DNA from: Cupriavidus sp. MP-37
GTDB taxonomy: Bacteria > Pseudomonadota > Gammaproteobacteria > Burkholderiales > Burkholderiaceae
Direction: 5' to 3'
Length of the DNA: 64,000 bases
Assembly: GCF_020618415.1 (NCBI RefSeq)
Contig: NZ_CP085344.1
Coordinates: 248,001 to 312,000 of the forward strand
In this document: piece by piece, positions 18,354 to 25,691 of the stretch
Layout of the letters: each line of letters begins with the position of its first letter
How positions within the stretch are numbered: position 1 is the stretch's first letter
Position numbers and translations under genes: made by a program
The notes under the pieces: model-generated
Told to the model about the DNA's origin: nothing
The model's input: the letters and a program-made list of their open reading frames with translations, nothing else
The model's database searches: none

Positions 18354-18367
18354 GAGGGGAGAGGGAG
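18354..18367 (+). repeat. Right remnant of the disrupted REP-like element
   Basis: GAGGGGAGAGGGAG immediately outside the right end of the insertion sequence. It corresponds to part of the closing arm of the hairpin left at 17077-17094, with a few bases lost or changed at the junction. Confidence 0.65.
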
Positions 18368-18444
18368 AACACCTTGATTAGGCAAGTCCGGGCGGATTGG
18401 GGGCACCCAATACCGCTCTTCTCGCTTGCGTCGCGGGCGTTTAT

Positions 18445-19131
18445 TCACCCCGCCTCGCTATCCCCCAGCGTCTCCACCGCATACTTCACCAACCCCGCCC
18501 GCCCCTCGATCCCCAGCTTGCGCTTCAGGTTCAGCCGATGGGTTTCGACGGTGCGCACCGACACCCCCAGCTGCGCCGCGATCTCCTTGTTGGCCAGGCC
18601 GCGGCCAATGCCGCGCAGGATATCGCGCTCGCGCGGCGTGAGCGCATCGAGCGGGCCGGCCGCGGGGCTTTGCTCGGCGATGCCGCGCGCGATGCGGGCG
18701 CTGTAGAACACGCGCCCGGCCAGCACCGAGCGGATCGCCGCGATCAGCTCGTCGGCCGGGGCGTCCTTGAGCACATAGCCGCGCGCGCCGGCGCGCACCG
18801 CCTGGCGCACGTATTCCAGGTTGTCGTGCATCGACACGATCAGCACCGCCAGCTCGGGATAGCGGTCATGCAGCGCCGCCGCCAGCGCAATCCCGCCCAT
18901 GCCGCGCATGCCGATATCGGTGATCACCAGGTCCGGCATCTCGGCCGCGCCGGCGCGGTCCAGCCACGCCAGCGCGGCTTCGCCGTCATCGGCTTCACCC
19001 ACCACGCGCAGCCCGGGCTGCAGCGCCAGGTGCATGCGCATGCCGTCGCGCACCAGCGCGTGGTCGTCGATCAGCAGCACGCGCGCGGGCGCTTCGCTGG
19101 CTTCGCTATCTTCGGCAAGAAACTGGATCAT
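18445..19131 (-). CDS. NarL/FixJ-type response regulator
   Basis: A 228-residue response regulator. The receiver domain carries Asp72 (LVITDIGMRG) and the conserved Lys in GYVLKDAPADEL. A LuxR-type helix-turn-helix lies at the C terminus (LTPRERDILRGIGRGLANKEIAAQLGVSVRTVETHRLNL). The ATG overlaps the stop of the kinase gene by four bases (ATGA), so it is coupled with its partner. Divergent cstA lies beyond the kinase, and two palindromes suited to a LuxR-type dimer lie in the shared promoter region; control of cstA is therefore likely but inferred. Confidence 0.9.
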   Translation of the reverse strand: MIQFLAEDSEASEAPARVLLIDDHALVRDGMRMHLALQPGLRVVGEADDGEAALAWLDRAGAAEMPDLVITDIGMRGMGGIALAAALHDRYPELAVLIVSMHDNLEYVRQAVRAGARGYVLKDAPADELIAAIRSVLAGRVFYSARIARGIAEQSPAAGPLDALTPRERDILRGIGRGLANKEIAAQLGVSVRTVETHRLNLKRKLGIEGRAGLVKYAVETLGDSEAG

Positions 19132-20534
19132 GACTGCGAGGGTCCTGCGGTAATGGCATCGCGCGCGGCGGCGGCGGGGCGGGCCAGCGGCAGCGAGGCG
19201 ATGATCTGGGTGCCGCCCAGGCCGGAAACGATGTCGAACTGCCCGCACAGCGCGGCGATGCGCTCGCGCAGGTTGCGCAGGCCGATGCCACGCTGCGGAT
19301 CGGCCTGCATGCGCGCGACGTCGAAGCCGTGGCCGTCGTCGCGCACGGCCAGGCGCGTGGCATCGGCATCGAAGGCCAGCGACACGGCAACGCGCCGCGC
19401 GCCGGCGTGGCGCTCGACGTTGGTCAGCGCTTCCTGCGCAATGCGGAACAGCGCCGTGGCCTGCTCGTCGGGCAGCTCGCGCGGGGTGCCGCTCTGCGTC
19501 ACCACGATCTCGAGGCCGCTGCCGCCCTGCATCTCGCGCGCCAGGTGCTGGAGCGCGGCGAACAGCCCCAGGTCGTCCAGCAGCGCGGGGCGCAGGTTGC
19601 GCGCCACCCGCCGCACTTCATTGAAAACGGTGTCGAGCCGGTTCAGCGCCATGCCCAGCACCGGCGCCACCGCCGCGCCGTCGGCCGGGGCCAGGCGCAG
19701 CCGGTTGGCGGCGGTCTCCAGCACCAGCTTGACCGACACCAGCAACTGGCTGATGCCGTCGTGCAGCTCGCGCGACAGCCGCGCGCGCTCTTCTTCCTGC
19801 GACTGCACCACGCGTTGCGCCAGCTGGCGCAGCTTGGCGTCGGCCTCGCGGTGTTCGCTGACGTTCAGCGCCAGCCCGCTCGCTGCCACCAGCAGGATGC
19901 TGATGCCGGCGATCACGCCGATCCACGCCATGGTCTCGCGGATATCGGTCTCGGCACGCGCGTCGAGCTGGCGCAGCGTGCTTTCGACGTCATCCAGGTA
20001 GATGCCGGTACCGAGCATCCAGCCCCATTCGGGCACCGCCACCACGTAGCCAAGCTTGGGCGCCAGCTGCTGCGACGAGGGCTTGCGCCACTGGTAGCGC
20101 ACCGCGCCGCCACCGCCCCGGGCGGCGGCGATCAGTTGCTGGATGGTGGGCGCGCCCTGCGGGTCGCGCAGCGTCCACAAGTCCTGGCCGACCAGCTCGG
20201 GCTGGCGCGGATGCATCAGGTTGCGGCCCTGCAGGTCGTACAGGAAGAAGTAGCCGTCGGGACCATAATCCAGCCGCGCCAGCGCTTCCATCGCCGCCTG
20301 GCGCGTGGCGGCGTCGTTGCGGCCGGAGCGCACCAGCGGCGCGATCGCACTCTGCGCCAGTTCCACGTAGTGGCGCAGTTCGGTCTCCTTGCTCTGCAGG
20401 TAGGCGGCCTCGACCAGCGCGCGCTCATGCTGCGCCAGCTGGGTGGCCTGGAAGCGCACGGCAAGGGCGATGCCGAGCATCGCCACCGCAAGCGGCGCCA
20501 CGGCGAGCAACAGGATCTTCTGGCGGAGTTTCAT
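19128..20534 (-). CDS. NarX-class sensor kinase with a Cache sensor domain
   Basis: A 468-residue membrane histidine kinase. Membrane helix at about residues 7-29; then a periplasmic single-Cache domain containing YGPDGYFFLYDLQGRNLMHP and a second strand block ending EWGWMLGTGIYLDDVES; then a second helix near 200-222. The HisKA_3 phospho-acceptor is in EERARLSRELHDGISQLL, and the ATPase core has NVERHAGA and DDGHGFD. Cache domains of this type often bind small organic acids. It is divergent from cstA, a pyruvate/peptide-transporter-family gene, so pyruvate or a related acid is a reasonable but untested ligand. Confidence 0.88.
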   Translation of the reverse strand: MKLRQKILLLAVAPLAVAMLGIALAVRFQATQLAQHERALVEAAYLQSKETELRHYVELAQSAIAPLVRSGRNDAATRQAAMEALARLDYGPDGYFFLYDLQGRNLMHPRQPELVGQDLWTLRDPQGAPTIQQLIAAARGGGGAVRYQWRKPSSQQLAPKLGYVVAVPEWGWMLGTGIYLDDVESTLRQLDARAETDIRETMAWIGVIAGISILLVAASGLALNVSEHREADAKLRQLAQRVVQSQEEERARLSRELHDGISQLLVSVKLVLETAANRLRLAPADGAAVAPVLGMALNRLDTVFNEVRRVARNLRPALLDDLGLFAALQHLAREMQGGSGLEIVVTQSGTPRELPDEQATALFRIAQEALTNVERHAGARRVAVSLAFDADATRLAVRDDGHGFDVARMQADPQRGIGLRNLRERIAALCGQFDIVSGLGGTQIIASLPLARPAAAARDAITAGPSQS

Positions 20535-20596
20535 ACAGGACCGGGGGGATCGGGGGTAAACACCGATGCCGCGCAGGCGGCATGCCACCGTCGACT

Positions 20597-20612
20597 TGCG
20601 TAGTACTACGCA
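20597..20612. promoter_or_regulatory. Perfect 16-bp palindrome, candidate response-regulator operator 1
   Basis: TGCGTAGTACTACGCA is a perfect inverted repeat in the region between the divergent kinase and cstA genes. The gene-free stretch 20535-20937 also holds a second related palindrome 22 bp away, a weak third one (GTGT-N7-ACAC near 20653-20667), and little else I recognise. Confidence 0.55.
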
Positions 20613-20620
20613 GAAGTGCT

Positions 20621-20632
20621 GCGTAGTTACGC
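20621..20632. promoter_or_regulatory. Related palindrome, candidate operator 2
   Basis: GCGTA-GT-TACGC repeats the GCGTAGT half-site of operator 1. The two centres are 22 bp apart, about two helical turns, so two dimers would bind on the same face of the DNA. Confidence 0.5.
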
Positions 20633-20937
20633 GCTTGTGCGGGGTTTGGCGGGTGTCAATACTACACGCCGAAAGCGCCGCCGCCCCAGCAGGGCGCATG
20701 CGCCGACGCAGCTGGTGCACCGTCCACACCCGGACGGTGCATCGCCTGCCTGCAAGACGAGATCCGGAAACGACGACACAACCGGGCGAGCAGCAGCATC
20801 CCAGGAGACACCCTCACCGCCGGATTGCCCCGCTGCCCGCCCTCGGCGCACCCCCGCTGCCGATCCTGCCCGTTGCCAGTTGCCAGTCCTTCGCCGCCGC
20901 AGGCTTTTCAAATCCCGGTCTGAGGAGACCCTTCACT

Positions 20938-23010
20938 ATGAATCGCATCGGAGAACACCTGGTGTGGCTGGCCGTCGCCGTCCTTGGCGCGTTTGCCTTC
21001 GGCACCGTCGCGCTGGCGCGCGGCGAAGCCGTCAGCGCGCTGTGGATCGTGGTTGCCGCGCTCTGCATCTACCTGATCGCCTATCGCTACTACAGCCGCT
21101 TTATCGCCGACAAGGTGATGCAGCTCGATCCCAAGCGCATGACGCCGGCGTGGCGCCATAACGATGGCCTGGACTACGTGCCGACCAACAAGGCGGTGCT
21201 GTTCGGCCACCACTTCGCCGCGATTGCCGGCGCCGGCCCGCTGGTGGGCCCGGTGCTGGCCGCGCAGATGGGCTACATGCCCGGCATGCTGTGGCTGCTG
21301 GCCGGCGTGGTGTTCGCCGGCGCGGTGCAGGACTTCATGGTGCTGTTCATCTCGACGCGCCGCGACGGCCGCTCGCTGGGCGACCTGGTCAAGTCCGAGA
21401 TGGGCACGGTGCCGGGCATGATCGCGCTGTTCGGCTGCTTCATGATCATGATCATCATCCTGGCGGTGCTGGCGCTGATCGTGGTGAAGGCGCTGGCGGA
21501 CTCGCCGTGGGGCACCTTCACCGTGGCGGTGACGATCCCCATCGCGATCTTCATGGGCATCTACACCCGCTACATCCGCCCGGGCCGCATCGGCGAGGTC
21601 TCGGTGATCGGCTTCGTGCTGCTGATGCTGGCCATCATCGGCGGCCAGTACGTGCATGAAAGCGCGACGCTGGCGCCGCTGTTCACCTACGACGGCAAGG
21701 CGCTGACCTGGATGCTGATCATCTACGGCTTTGTCGCCGCCGTGCTGCCGGTGTGGCTGCTGCTGGCCCCGCGCGACTACCTGTCGACCTTCCTGAAGAT
21801 CGGCACCATCATCGCGCTGGCCGTCGGCATCCTGATCGTCGCGCCGGAACTGAAGATGCCGGCCTTCACGCAGTTCGCCGCGGGCGGCGGGCCGGTGTGG
21901 TCGGGCAACCTGTTCCCGTTCCTGTTCATCACCATCGCCTGCGGCGCGGTGTCGGGCTTCCACGCGCTGATCTCGTCGGGCACCACGCCCAAGCTGCTGG
22001 AGAACGAAACCCACGCGCGCTTCATCGGCTACGGCGCGATGCTGGCCGAGTCCTTCGTCGCGATCATGGCGCTGGTCGCCGCCGCGGTGATCGAGCCCGG
22101 CGTGTACTTCGCCATGAACAGCCCGGCGGCGGTGATCGGCACCACGCCCGAGGCGGTGGCCCAGGCGGTCTCGACCTGGGGCTTCGTGATCACGCCCGAC
22201 GTGCTGGTGCAGACCGCCAAGGACGTCGGCGAGAACACCATCATCTCGCGCGCCGGCGGCGCGCCGACGCTGGCCGTGGGCATCGCCCACATCCTGCACC
22301 AGGTGGTCGGCGGCCAGGCCATGATGGCGTTCTGGTACCACTTCGCCATCCTGTTCGAGGCGCTCTTCATCCTGACCGCCGTCGACGCGGGCACCCGCGC
22401 CGGCCGCTTCATGCTGCAGGACCTGCTGGGCAGCTTCGTGCCGTCGATGAAGCGCACCGACTCGCTGCCGGCCAACCTGATCGCGACCGCGCTGACGGTG
22501 GCGGCCTGGGGCTACTTCCTGTACCAGGGCGTGGTCGATCCGCTCGGCGGCATCAACACGCTGTGGCCGCTGTTCGGCATCTCCAACCAGATGCTGGCCG
22601 CGGTGGCGCTGGTGCTGGGCACCTGCGTGCTGGTCAAGATGAAGCGCGGCCAGTATGCCTGGGTCACGCTGGTACCGACCGTGTGGCTGCTGATCTGCAC
22701 GCTGACCGCCGGCTGGCAGAAGCTGTTCCATGCCGACCCGAAGGTCAGCTTCCTGACCCACGCCGCCAAGTTCAGCGCCGCCATTGCCGAAGGCAAGGTG
22801 CTGGCGCCGGCCAAGTCGATGGAGCAGATGCACCGCATCGTCTTCAACGACTACCTGGACGCGGGCCTGTGCGCGCTGTTCATGGTGGTGGTGCTGTCGA
22901 TCGTGTTCTACGGCTTCAAGACCGCGCTGCAGGCCCGCGCGGTGAACCGCCCGACCGACAAGGAAACGCCGTTCGAGCCCCTGCCGGGCGCCGCTTCGGC
23001 CCAATCCTGA
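20938..23010 (+). CDS. cstA: CstA/BtsT-family pyruvate (or peptide) transporter
   Basis: A 690-residue polytopic inner-membrane protein of the CstA family, with at least 16 hydrophobic segments. The conserved N-terminal block YVPTNKAVLFGHHFAAIAGAGPLVGPVLAAQMGY is present, as is the SGFHALISSGTTPKLL block mid-protein. Escherichia coli members (BtsT, CstA) import pyruvate with protons. The start at 20938 is set by TGAGGAGA ten bases upstream and by the family N terminus. It is followed by a YbdD-like gene 24 bp downstream, the usual partner, and is divergent from a two-component pair. Confidence 0.93.
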   Translation: MNRIGEHLVWLAVAVLGAFAFGTVALARGEAVSALWIVVAALCIYLIAYRYYSRFIADKVMQLDPKRMTPAWRHNDGLDYVPTNKAVLFGHHFAAIAGAGPLVGPVLAAQMGYMPGMLWLLAGVVFAGAVQDFMVLFISTRRDGRSLGDLVKSEMGTVPGMIALFGCFMIMIIILAVLALIVVKALADSPWGTFTVAVTIPIAIFMGIYTRYIRPGRIGEVSVIGFVLLMLAIIGGQYVHESATLAPLFTYDGKALTWMLIIYGFVAAVLPVWLLLAPRDYLSTFLKIGTIIALAVGILIVAPELKMPAFTQFAAGGGPVWSGNLFPFLFITIACGAVSGFHALISSGTTPKLLENETHARFIGYGAMLAESFVAIMALVAAAVIEPGVYFAMNSPAAVIGTTPEAVAQAVSTWGFVITPDVLVQTAKDVGENTIISRAGGAPTLAVGIAHILHQVVGGQAMMAFWYHFAILFEALFILTAVDAGTRAGRFMLQDLLGSFVPSMKRTDSLPANLIATALTVAAWGYFLYQGVVDPLGGINTLWPLFGISNQMLAAVALVLGTCVLVKMKRGQYAWVTLVPTVWLLICTLTAGWQKLFHADPKVSFLTHAAKFSAAIAEGKVLAPAKSMEQMHRIVFNDYLDAGLCALFMVVVLSIVFYGFKTALQARAVNRPTDKETPFEPLPGAASAQS

Positions 23011-23034
23011 TCCTGAACCCGACAAGGAGCCGCC

Positions 23035-23229
23035 ATGCTGGAACAACTCGGCACCATGGGCCGGTACCTGGGGCAGTCGCTGCGGCTGATGGTCGGGCTG
23101 CCCGATTACCAGACCTATGTGGCGCACATGGAAAGCACGCACCCTGACCGGGCGCCGATGAGCTACGAAGAGTTCTTCCGCGAGCGCCAGGAGGCACGCT
23201 ACGGCGGCGGGCAGGGCAAGTGCTGCTGA
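23035..23229 (+). CDS. ybdD: YbdD/YjiX (DUF466) small protein
   Basis: A 64-residue protein with the family pattern: the GLPDYQTYVAHMESTHPDRAPMSYEEFFRERQEARYG block (about residues 21-57) and a C-terminal Cys pair (KCC). It almost always follows cstA-type genes and is thought to act with the transporter; the mechanism is unknown. An AAGGAG lies just ahead of the ATG. A strong terminator follows the gene, closing the cstA-ybdD operon. Confidence 0.9.
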   Translation: MLEQLGTMGRYLGQSLRLMVGLPDYQTYVAHMESTHPDRAPMSYEEFFRERQEARYGGGQGKCC

Positions 23230-23276
23230 GCGCACGATAGCCTTTGCTGCCGAACCGATCGGGCGGCAGACAATGC

Positions 23277-23310
23277 AGACAGGCGATCACATGATCGCCT
23301 GTCTTTTTAT
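23277..23310 (+). terminator. Strong rho-independent terminator after cstA-ybdD
   Basis: Perfect 12-bp stem AGACAGGCGATC/GATCGCCTGTCT with an ACAT loop, followed by TTTTTATT. Confidence 0.92.
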
Positions 23311-23452
23311 TAAGTGTTGTATTTTCACCGCGCCTTGTAATCGCCCGATACCGTTTCTGCAGGGGGTTACAGGGCTTTACAGGTGGTTACAGCAACGGCG
23401 CAGCTCCTTATCTACACTTGCGACACATCATGGCAATTCGAGGAAAAAACAT

Positions 23453-23911
23453 ATGACTCGCCATCCCGTTCGCAACCTGACCGTTGCCCTTGCCCTGGCG
23501 GCCTGCGCGCTGCCGGCCATCGCGGGCGACATGAACAATGCCCTTGGCGGCGCACTGGGCGGGGTCGCCGGTGCCGCGGTCGGCGGCGCGCTCGGTGGCA
23601 GCACCGGCGCCGTGATCGGCGGTGCGGTGGGCGGCGGCGCCGGTGGCGCGGTCACGTCAAACCGCCGCGAGCGCACCGGCGCCATCATCGGCGGCGCGCT
23701 GGGCGGTGGCGCCGGCACTGCGGCCGGCAACGCCATGGGCGGGCGCACCGGCGGCCTGATCGGTGCCGGCCTGGGTGGCGGCGCGGGCGCGGCGCTGGGC
23801 GGCAATATCTCGCGCAACAACTCGTACGACGACGATCGCCGCTACTACAACAAGAGCCATTACAAGCGCAAGAAGCACAAGCACCATCATCGCCACCGCT
23901 ACGACGATTAA
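23453..23911 (+). CDS. Secreted glycine-zipper protein with a cationic His-rich tail
   Basis: A 152-residue protein with a cleavable signal peptide (ALAACALPAIAGD, cleavage near residue 25). Residues 28-120 are a run of Gly/Ala zipper repeats (GGALGG, GGAVGGGAGG, IGGALGGGAG), which pack as membrane-associated helices in OmpA-like and SlyB-like proteins. The last 30 residues are very different: SYDDDRRYYNKSHYKRKKHKH and further His/Arg, ending RYDD. The start is set by a GAGGA site. The tail could bind metal, nucleic acid or lipid head groups; none is shown. Monocistronic: terminators lie before and after it. Confidence 0.8.
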   Translation: MTRHPVRNLTVALALAACALPAIAGDMNNALGGALGGVAGAAVGGALGGSTGAVIGGAVGGGAGGAVTSNRRERTGAIIGGALGGGAGTAAGNAMGGRTGGLIGAGLGGGAGAALGGNISRNNSYDDDRRYYNKSHYKRKKHKHHHRHRYDD

Positions 23912-23928
23912 GTCGCAGCGGGGTCAGC

Positions 23929-23956
23929 AAAACGGGCCGTCATGGCCCGTTTTTAT
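23929..23956 (+). terminator. Rho-independent terminator after the glycine-zipper gene
   Basis: Stem AAAACGGGCC/GGCCCGTTTT with a GTCAT loop, followed by TATTTTG. Confidence 0.88.
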
Positions 23957-24067
23957 TTTGGCGCCGCCACCGCTGGGTATCTTTGAGTATCCGCCCGACC
24001 TTGTTGCGTTGCGGCGTCTGGCATAATCGGTCACAGTTCAGGGCCGGATCTGCCGGCGCCAGAAACA

Positions 24068-24101
24068 AAGAAGCCCGCACCGGGACCGGTGCGGGCTTCT
24101 T
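24068..24101. terminator. Long bidirectional terminator-like hairpin
   Basis: Perfect 16-bp inverted repeat AAGAAGCCCGCACCGG/CCGGTGCGGGCTTCTT with two bases between. It lies between the convergent glycine-zipper gene and the repeat-protein gene and has pyrimidine-rich flanks on both sides. Confidence 0.75.
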
Positions 24102-24180
24102 CTCCAATAAAGCGGGAGAGGCGCGGGGCGCTCTCCTAAAGACCTGTGGAGACCAGGTTCAAGCAGTGGACCGCGCCGGC

Positions 24181-24471
24181 TCAGAGCGGCGCGCGGTCGG
24201 TTGTGGTGTCGTACTTCGCGCCTTCGGAGAAGGTGTCGAACTTGCCGGTACGGGCACCGTCGGTGAAGGTGTCGAACTTGCCGGCCTTGGCACCGTCCGT
24301 GTACGGGTCGAACTTGCCAGTGCGGGCGCCGTCGGCGTAGACGTCGAAGCTGGCCACCTTGGCGCCGTCGGTGTAGACGTCGAACTTGCCGTTCTTGGCA
24401 AAGGCCGGCGCGGCGGAGAGGGCGGCGGCGACGGTGGCGACAGCGATGAGGGCGTAGCGGTTGGTTTTCAT
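24181..24471 (-). CDS. Small secreted protein of five 12-residue repeats
   Basis: A 96-residue protein. A clear signal peptide (residues 1-25, ending APAFA) is followed by five tandem 12-residue units over residues 27-86. The unit is x-G-K-F-D-x-[YF]-[TAS]-[DE]-G-A-[KR], with aromatic residues at fixed places and alternating charge. No Cys and no membrane segment after the signal. The coding DNA shows the same period of 36 bp (24214-24393). I do not recognise a named family; similar short repeat proteins may exist in related genera. The gene is divergent from a LysR regulator 200 bp away, which may control it. Export to the periplasm or outside is the only safe inference. Confidence 0.8.
   Translation of the reverse strand: MKTNRYALIAVATVAAALSAAPAFAKNGKFDVYTDGAKVASFDVYADGARTGKFDPYTDGAKAGKFDTFTDGARTGKFDTFSEGAKYDTTTDRAPL
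24214..24393 (-). repeat. Five tandem 36-bp coding repeats
   Basis: Each unit encodes one 12-residue repeat of the secreted protein. Units two to five share stretches such as GGCAAGTTCGAC on the minus strand. The third-position differences suggest the copies are not recent duplicates. Confidence 0.75.
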
Positions 24472-24671
24472 GATTCAGGCCTTTCTTGTAGCTTGGATGC
24501 CTGATTCAGCACCTTCAGGTGAAGGCATGTTGCATTGCGGCATCCGATGGCTAGATATTAGGCATTTCCCTCATATCAATAAATATCAGGATCCACAATG
24601 ATTAGTTTTGATTCGGACAATAAAATAGGCTGATTGCGTAAGAATTCAGCATAGAAACGGGAGACTATGTC

Positions 24672-25613
24672 ATGGATCGCTTGCAGTCGATGCGTGTGTT
24701 TTCCAAAGTGGTGGAGCTCGGCAGCTTCGCGCGTGCAGCGCAGCAGCTGGAAATGTCCAACGCAGTGGTCACGCGCTACGTGGCCGACCTGGAAAGCCAC
24801 CTCGGCACGCGCCTGCTCAACCGCACCACGCGCAGCCTGTCCTTGACCGATGCCGGCGAAACCTACCTGCAACGCTGCCAGCAGATCCTGGAAGACGTGG
24901 AGGAAGCCGAGAGCGTAGTCACCGCCCGCAGCCAGTCGCTGTCCGGCACGCTGCGCCTGGTGACGCCGGTGATGTTCGGCCTGCACCTGCTGCCCGAGCT
25001 GCTGTCGCGCTTCCAGCAGCTTTACCCGGACGTGGTCTTCGACGTGATCCTGTCGGACCGCAATGTCGATATCGTCGAGGAAGGCCGCGACGTGGCCGTG
25101 ATGCTGTCCGACCTGGGACTGGGCTCGCACCTGGTAGCGCGCCCGCTGTTGTCGGCCGAAGTGATCCTGTGCGCCTCGCCCGGCTATGTCGCGGCGCATG
25201 CACCGATCCGCCACGCCCATGAGCTGAGCCACCATCGCTGCATCGCCATGCGGCTGCCCAACGCCGAGCACGAATGGACGCTGCTCGGGCCCGAAGGCGA
25301 GGTGACCGTGCCGATCCGCCCGGGGCTGCTGTGCAGCAACGCCGAGCTGGCGCACCAGGCCGCGCTGGCGGACATGGGCGTGGCCATGCTCTCGTCCTAC
25401 CTGGCACGGCCCAATATCGAAGCGGGCCGGCTGGTGCACGTGCTGCCGCAGTACCAGCTGCCCCGGCGCGATGTCAGCGTGGTCTATCCGAGCCGCAAGT
25501 TCCTGCCCACCAAGGTGCGCGCCTTTATCGACTTCCTGCTGGAGGAAGGGCAGGTGCGGGGCAAGGAGGCGCACCCGGTCGCCAGCCTGGGCGCCCACGC
25601 CTTGCGTACCTGA
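24672..25613 (+). CDS. LysR-family transcriptional regulator
   Basis: A 313-residue regulator. An N-terminal winged helix-turn-helix (residues 1-60, with FARAAQQLEMSNAVVTRYVADLESHLGTRLLNRTTRSLSLT) is followed by a type 2 periplasmic-binding-protein-like effector domain. It belongs to the common DsdC/CrgA-like subgroup that starts MDRLQSMRVFSKVVE. A GGAG lies eight bases before the ATG. It is divergent from the secreted repeat-protein gene, a usual arrangement for a LysR regulator and its target. Effector and target are unknown. A bidirectional terminator separates it from topB. Confidence 0.92.
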   Translation: MDRLQSMRVFSKVVELGSFARAAQQLEMSNAVVTRYVADLESHLGTRLLNRTTRSLSLTDAGETYLQRCQQILEDVEEAESVVTARSQSLSGTLRLVTPVMFGLHLLPELLSRFQQLYPDVVFDVILSDRNVDIVEEGRDVAVMLSDLGLGSHLVARPLLSAEVILCASPGYVAAHAPIRHAHELSHHRCIAMRLPNAEHEWTLLGPEGEVTVPIRPGLLCSNAELAHQAALADMGVAMLSSYLARPNIEAGRLVHVLPQYQLPRRDVSVVYPSRKFLPTKVRAFIDFLLEEGQVRGKEAHPVASLGAHALRT

Positions 25614-25646
25614 ACCGCCGCGCCCGTGTGGCGCGACGCAAAAGAC

Positions 25647-25675
25647 AAAACGCCCGGCCATGCCGGGCGTTTTTT
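25647..25675. terminator. Bidirectional rho-independent terminator
   Basis: Stem CGCCCGGC/GCCGGGCG with CAT loop, A run before and T run after, so it can act for both the LysR gene (plus) and topB (minus). Confidence 0.9.
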
Positions 25676-25691
25676 GCGTGGGCGGCCGCGC

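Noticed and set aside
20908..23235. A 775-codon open frame on minus across cstA-ybdD
   Set aside because: Antisense to CstA, which has many membrane segments and family motifs; the His/Asp/Gln-rich product is a typical artefact of antisense frames.
24214..24393. Regular 36-bp repeats that could suggest a CRISPR array
   Set aside because: The units are contiguous coding repeats with no spacers and lie in frame in a secreted protein gene; no cas genes are present.
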